NCBI GenBank assembly: GCA_013115135.1
Contig: JABANP010000766.1
Location: 1 to 18,445, forward strand
Source: Perkinsus olseni
Lineage: Eukaryota > Perkinsozoa > Perkinsida > Perkinsidae
Direction: 5' to 3'
Length of the DNA stretch: 18,445 nt
Part shown: positions 16,989 to 18,445 of the stretch, in pieces
Numbering within the stretch: position 1 is the stretch's first letter
Layout: every line of letters starts with the position of its first letter
The notes under the pieces: generated by a model
Databases searched by the model: none
Told to the model about the DNA's origin: nothing
What the model saw: the letters and a program-made list of their open reading frames with translations, nothing else
Translations under genes and position numbers: made by a program

Positions 16989-17141
16989 GTACACAGAGAT
17001 CTCTTCCCCTGAAAACTCGTGCACGGCAGTCTAGTACACCCAAGAATGGTACACCTTAAGCTAGTACGCTCAACTACCATGCCCAGATACTTGGTACACT
17101 GAATAGTCGCACACTTTCCATTCAGTGCACAGTTCGTATAC
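16989..17141 (-). repeat. diverged tandem array, 15-bp period, copy B
   Basis: GTACAC or a near variant lies at 17019, 17034, 17049, 17064, 17079, 17094, 17109 and about 17125 on the + strand, i.e. the reverse complement of the 11457-11593 array, with an extra copy at 16989. The minus-strand frame over it (16979-17182) is open and repeats Cys-Thr-x-x-x. Confidence 0.8.
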
Positions 17142-17339
17142 GCCTGATTCACGAAGGGCATCGAATAACTCAAAAGCCCCACGGAGCAGGCAAACGCAAC
17201 GAAATGAATTCGAAGAGTGACTTTTGGCTCAGTTACTGCGGGCCGCTCGAATGTGCCTTATCTAGCAGACGAATCGACGATGTATGATACATCAGTGTGA
17301 CGCGCACACACAAACAACTCATTCTACTAGGTATTACCT

Positions 17340-17410
17340 ATTGACATAGTGGTAATGCTGTTTTGCTTCATAGCGCGAGGTCGCTGGTTTGAATCCTTGC
17401 ACACGGGGTG
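17340..17410 (+). other. tRNA-like sequence with A and B box resemblance, copy B
   Basis: TGACATAGTGGT (17342-17353) resembles a tRNA D-arm/A box and GGTTTGAATCC (17386-17396) a B box, 32 bases apart. A possible anticodon-type stem has an 8-base loop and the T stem barely pairs, so this is not a functional tRNA. It matches the minus-strand pair at 11166-11219. Degenerate tRNA pseudogene or SINE head. Confidence 0.45.
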
Positions 17411-17716
17411 GACTCACTGACGACAGTCAGTGATGCTACCCATAGCAGCAGACACGCGGAACTTGCTGGGTCACGATGAGCTCCTTGAGACCTTGGAGCC
17501 TCGAAGCGTCCCAGAGCCTCCCAGCTGCTGAACCCGACTTTACAGGCCGAAGGTCCAGATGACAGACTGGTTATGTCACAACCGCAACGAACACAGCCAG
17601 CTAACGCAATAACGGGCGGAGGGGAGTAGAGATGCGTAGCTCCAGTTCTTATAAGCGCTGGGTAACCAGTCAGCCAATGACGGTGTGGGAGTAAAGCACC
17701 TGTACGGCGCAGCGTA

Positions 17717-17782
17717 TATGTTCCGTTATGGTACTACCGTGTTGCGGTAGTACCATTATGTTCCGTTATGGTACTACCGTGG
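17717..17782 (+). repeat. fold-back insertion: 25-bp direct repeat flanking a 12-bp inverted copy
   Basis: TGTTCCGTTATGGTACTACC occurs twice, 40 bp apart. Between the copies is CGGTAGTACCAT, the inverse of ATGGTACTACCG, giving a hairpin with 12-bp arms (17728-17739 and 17745-17756) and a 5-base loop. Copies 1 and 2 of R2 have only one unit and no inverse. Confidence 0.9.
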
Positions 17783-17982
17783 TCGACAACCGCGTCAAAG
17801 CCGACCACAAGGCCGTCTCATCAGAGGAGAGCACGACAGCGTCAGTAACGATGGCCGAGCAGCAGCTCGAGACCGTAGGAGCCAAGGCTCGTGCCGCTGA
17901 CGCAATACTAGCCGTGAACCGCCAGTTGCCGAACTCCGCTTATCTGTGTTGCTCGCCGTATCTTGAGTCGCAAGACATGTGA
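17728..17982 (+). CDS. conserved small open frame in R2, unknown product (copy 3)
   Basis: From the fold-back insertion onward the frame reads FRYGTTVVDNRVKADHK and ends NSAYLCCSPYLESQDM with TGA at 17980-17982, in register with copy 1. The insertion (40 bp, not a multiple of three) separates it from its upstream part LGNQSANDGVGVKHLYGAAY, so the original frame in this copy now stops at a TAG inside the insertion. The open start used here is therefore artificial. Function unknown. Confidence 0.4.
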   Translation: MVLPCCGSTIMFRYGTTVVDNRVKADHKAVSSEESTTASVTMAEQQLETVGAKARAADAILAVNRQLPNSAYLCCSPYLESQDM

Positions 17983-18213
17983 GATACGTATTATCAGAAC
18001 ACTTCAAAGCAAGAAGCTGGTCCGGGCAAAATACCGCGCCAATGAACAGCTCCCAAATGTAGTTGTAAATCTACTCGATCCATTCAAGACCTGAGGATTA
18101 TCTTCGGCTAAGTCAGACGGGCTGTTCCTTGCTCAGAAGACACCACGTATCGCTGAGAGCTGCTTAGGATGCTCCCGGTGCAGCAAATAACTGAAGATCT
18201 CAGTCTGGACTGA

Positions 18214-18426
18214 TATGGTCACTGTGGTGAGCGCCTACATAGGTTTGGCGGAGCAAATTACGAACGGTTTGAGACGTTGAAGCAGAAGATATCGATAGAC
18301 GCATTCGCCGGGGCAGAATACGAACGGCTTACGCCGCCGGAGCGGACGATGCCGACAGTGGCACGGAGCCTACTACTAATTACCCTCGAAGTGAAGGTTC
18401 TTCGAAAATTCTTCCTGTCCTGTTGA
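18214..18426 (+). CDS. short open frame with internal repeat, unknown
   Basis: The frame is open from just after a TGA at 18211-18213 to a TGA at 18424-18426, about 70 codons, with no convincing start. It contains RFGGANYERFETLKQ and then AFAGAEYERLTPPE, two related 12-residue stretches about 22 residues apart, suggesting an internal duplication. The FxGAxYERx form faintly recalls capsid-domain starts of some gag proteins, but I would not name it. No neighbour explains it. Confidence 0.25.
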   Translation, partial: YGHCGERLHRFGGANYERFETLKQKISIDAFAGAEYERLTPPERTMPTVARSLLLITLEVKVLRKFFLSC

Positions 18427-18445
18427 GCAAGATATTGTGCTGATT

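Larger units (their letters stand above)
14959..17031 (-). mobile_element. permuted minus-strand retroelement, copy 2
   Basis: Partner of 6994-8852. Minus-strand order is RT (16830-16330), RNase H (about 16140), integrase finger and start of core (15560-15353), then about 90 bp, then gag (15266) and protease (to 13920, beyond the part shared with copy 1). Normal elements have gag-protease first. The integrase/gag junction is the same as in copy 1, so the permuted form existed before the copies separated. Confidence 0.75.
17430..18145 (+). repeat. R2 repeat, copy 3
   Basis: Follows the tRNA-like sequence and matches 12063-12895. It lacks the extra block of copy 1 but has its own 40-bp fold-back insertion at about 17717-17757. 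Confidence 0.8.

Noticed and set aside
16979..17182. Pentapeptide-repeat protein encoded by the 15-bp array
   Set aside because: The Cys-Thr-x-x-x pattern follows from the DNA period; the spacing of Leu and small residues does not clearly fit the A(D/N)Lxx form and copy A is frameshifted. Kept only as a possibility under the array finding.
17215..17240. Dinoflagellate/perkinsid spliced-leader gene
   Set aside because: ACTTTTGGCTCAG resembles part of the leader, but the remaining bases and a following GT donor do not match.
17340..17410. Functional tRNA gene
   Set aside because: A and B box resemblance only; the anticodon loop would be 8 nt, the T stem does not pair and no acceptor stem is seen.

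Overview
The window looks eukaryotic and consists of a repeat-rich, gene-poor mosaic of decayed retroelements. I see no operons, ribosome binding sites, rRNA or intact host gene. Base composition is balanced. The organism is not identifiable from the sequence alone. A protist rich in BEL/Pao-like retroelements, such as a Perkinsus-type alveolate, is my low-confidence guess.

Region 1 (1-5610, + strand) is an almost complete BEL/Pao-like LTR retrotransposon. A 187-bp 3' LTR (TGT...ACA) lies at 5424-5610, and the window opens 16 bases inside the matching 5' LTR. Between them, in order, are gag with Cys/His knuckles, an aspartic protease (DTG), reverse transcriptase, RNase H and integrase (HHCC finger, D,D35E, GPY-type C-terminus). 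The two LTRs differ at 5 of 171 positions with no indel, yet the internal region has about eight frame changes and three in-frame stops, all TGA.

Region 2 (5611-6780) directly abuts the 3' LTR. It has coding-looking but unrecognised open frames on the - strand, including one that runs straight into the LTR.

Region 3 (about 6785-8852) and region 6 (about 13725-17031) hold two related copies of a second, minus-strand retroelement. Its pol remnants (RT motifs A/B/C, RNase H, integrase) read RT-RNase H-INT'. They are followed about 90 bases later, in the same direction, by gag and, in the second copy, protease. This is a circularly permuted order with the same junction in both copies. A third integrase fragment sits at 12930-13372. 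All three integrase copies have Gly where the first catalytic Asp is expected, and the protease has LWG in place of DSG/DTG.

Region 4 (8853-11100) holds a 51-bp minisatellite, several tight hairpins and unrecognised open frames. Region 5 (11100-13722) has a repeat module made of a tRNA-like sequence and a 15-bp-period GTGTAC array; a reverse-oriented copy lies at 17000-17400. It also has two of three copies of an 'R2' repeat (12063-12895, 13381-13722, 17430-18145). R2 contains a small open frame whose three indels between copies are all multiples of three. The window ends in a short open frame with an internal repeat (18214-18426).

Nothing here is a demonstrated new system. The most notable signals are the permuted retroelement, the 15-bp array, the recurrent near-perfect palindromes (one provably a recent fold-back insertion) and the TGA bias among internal stops.
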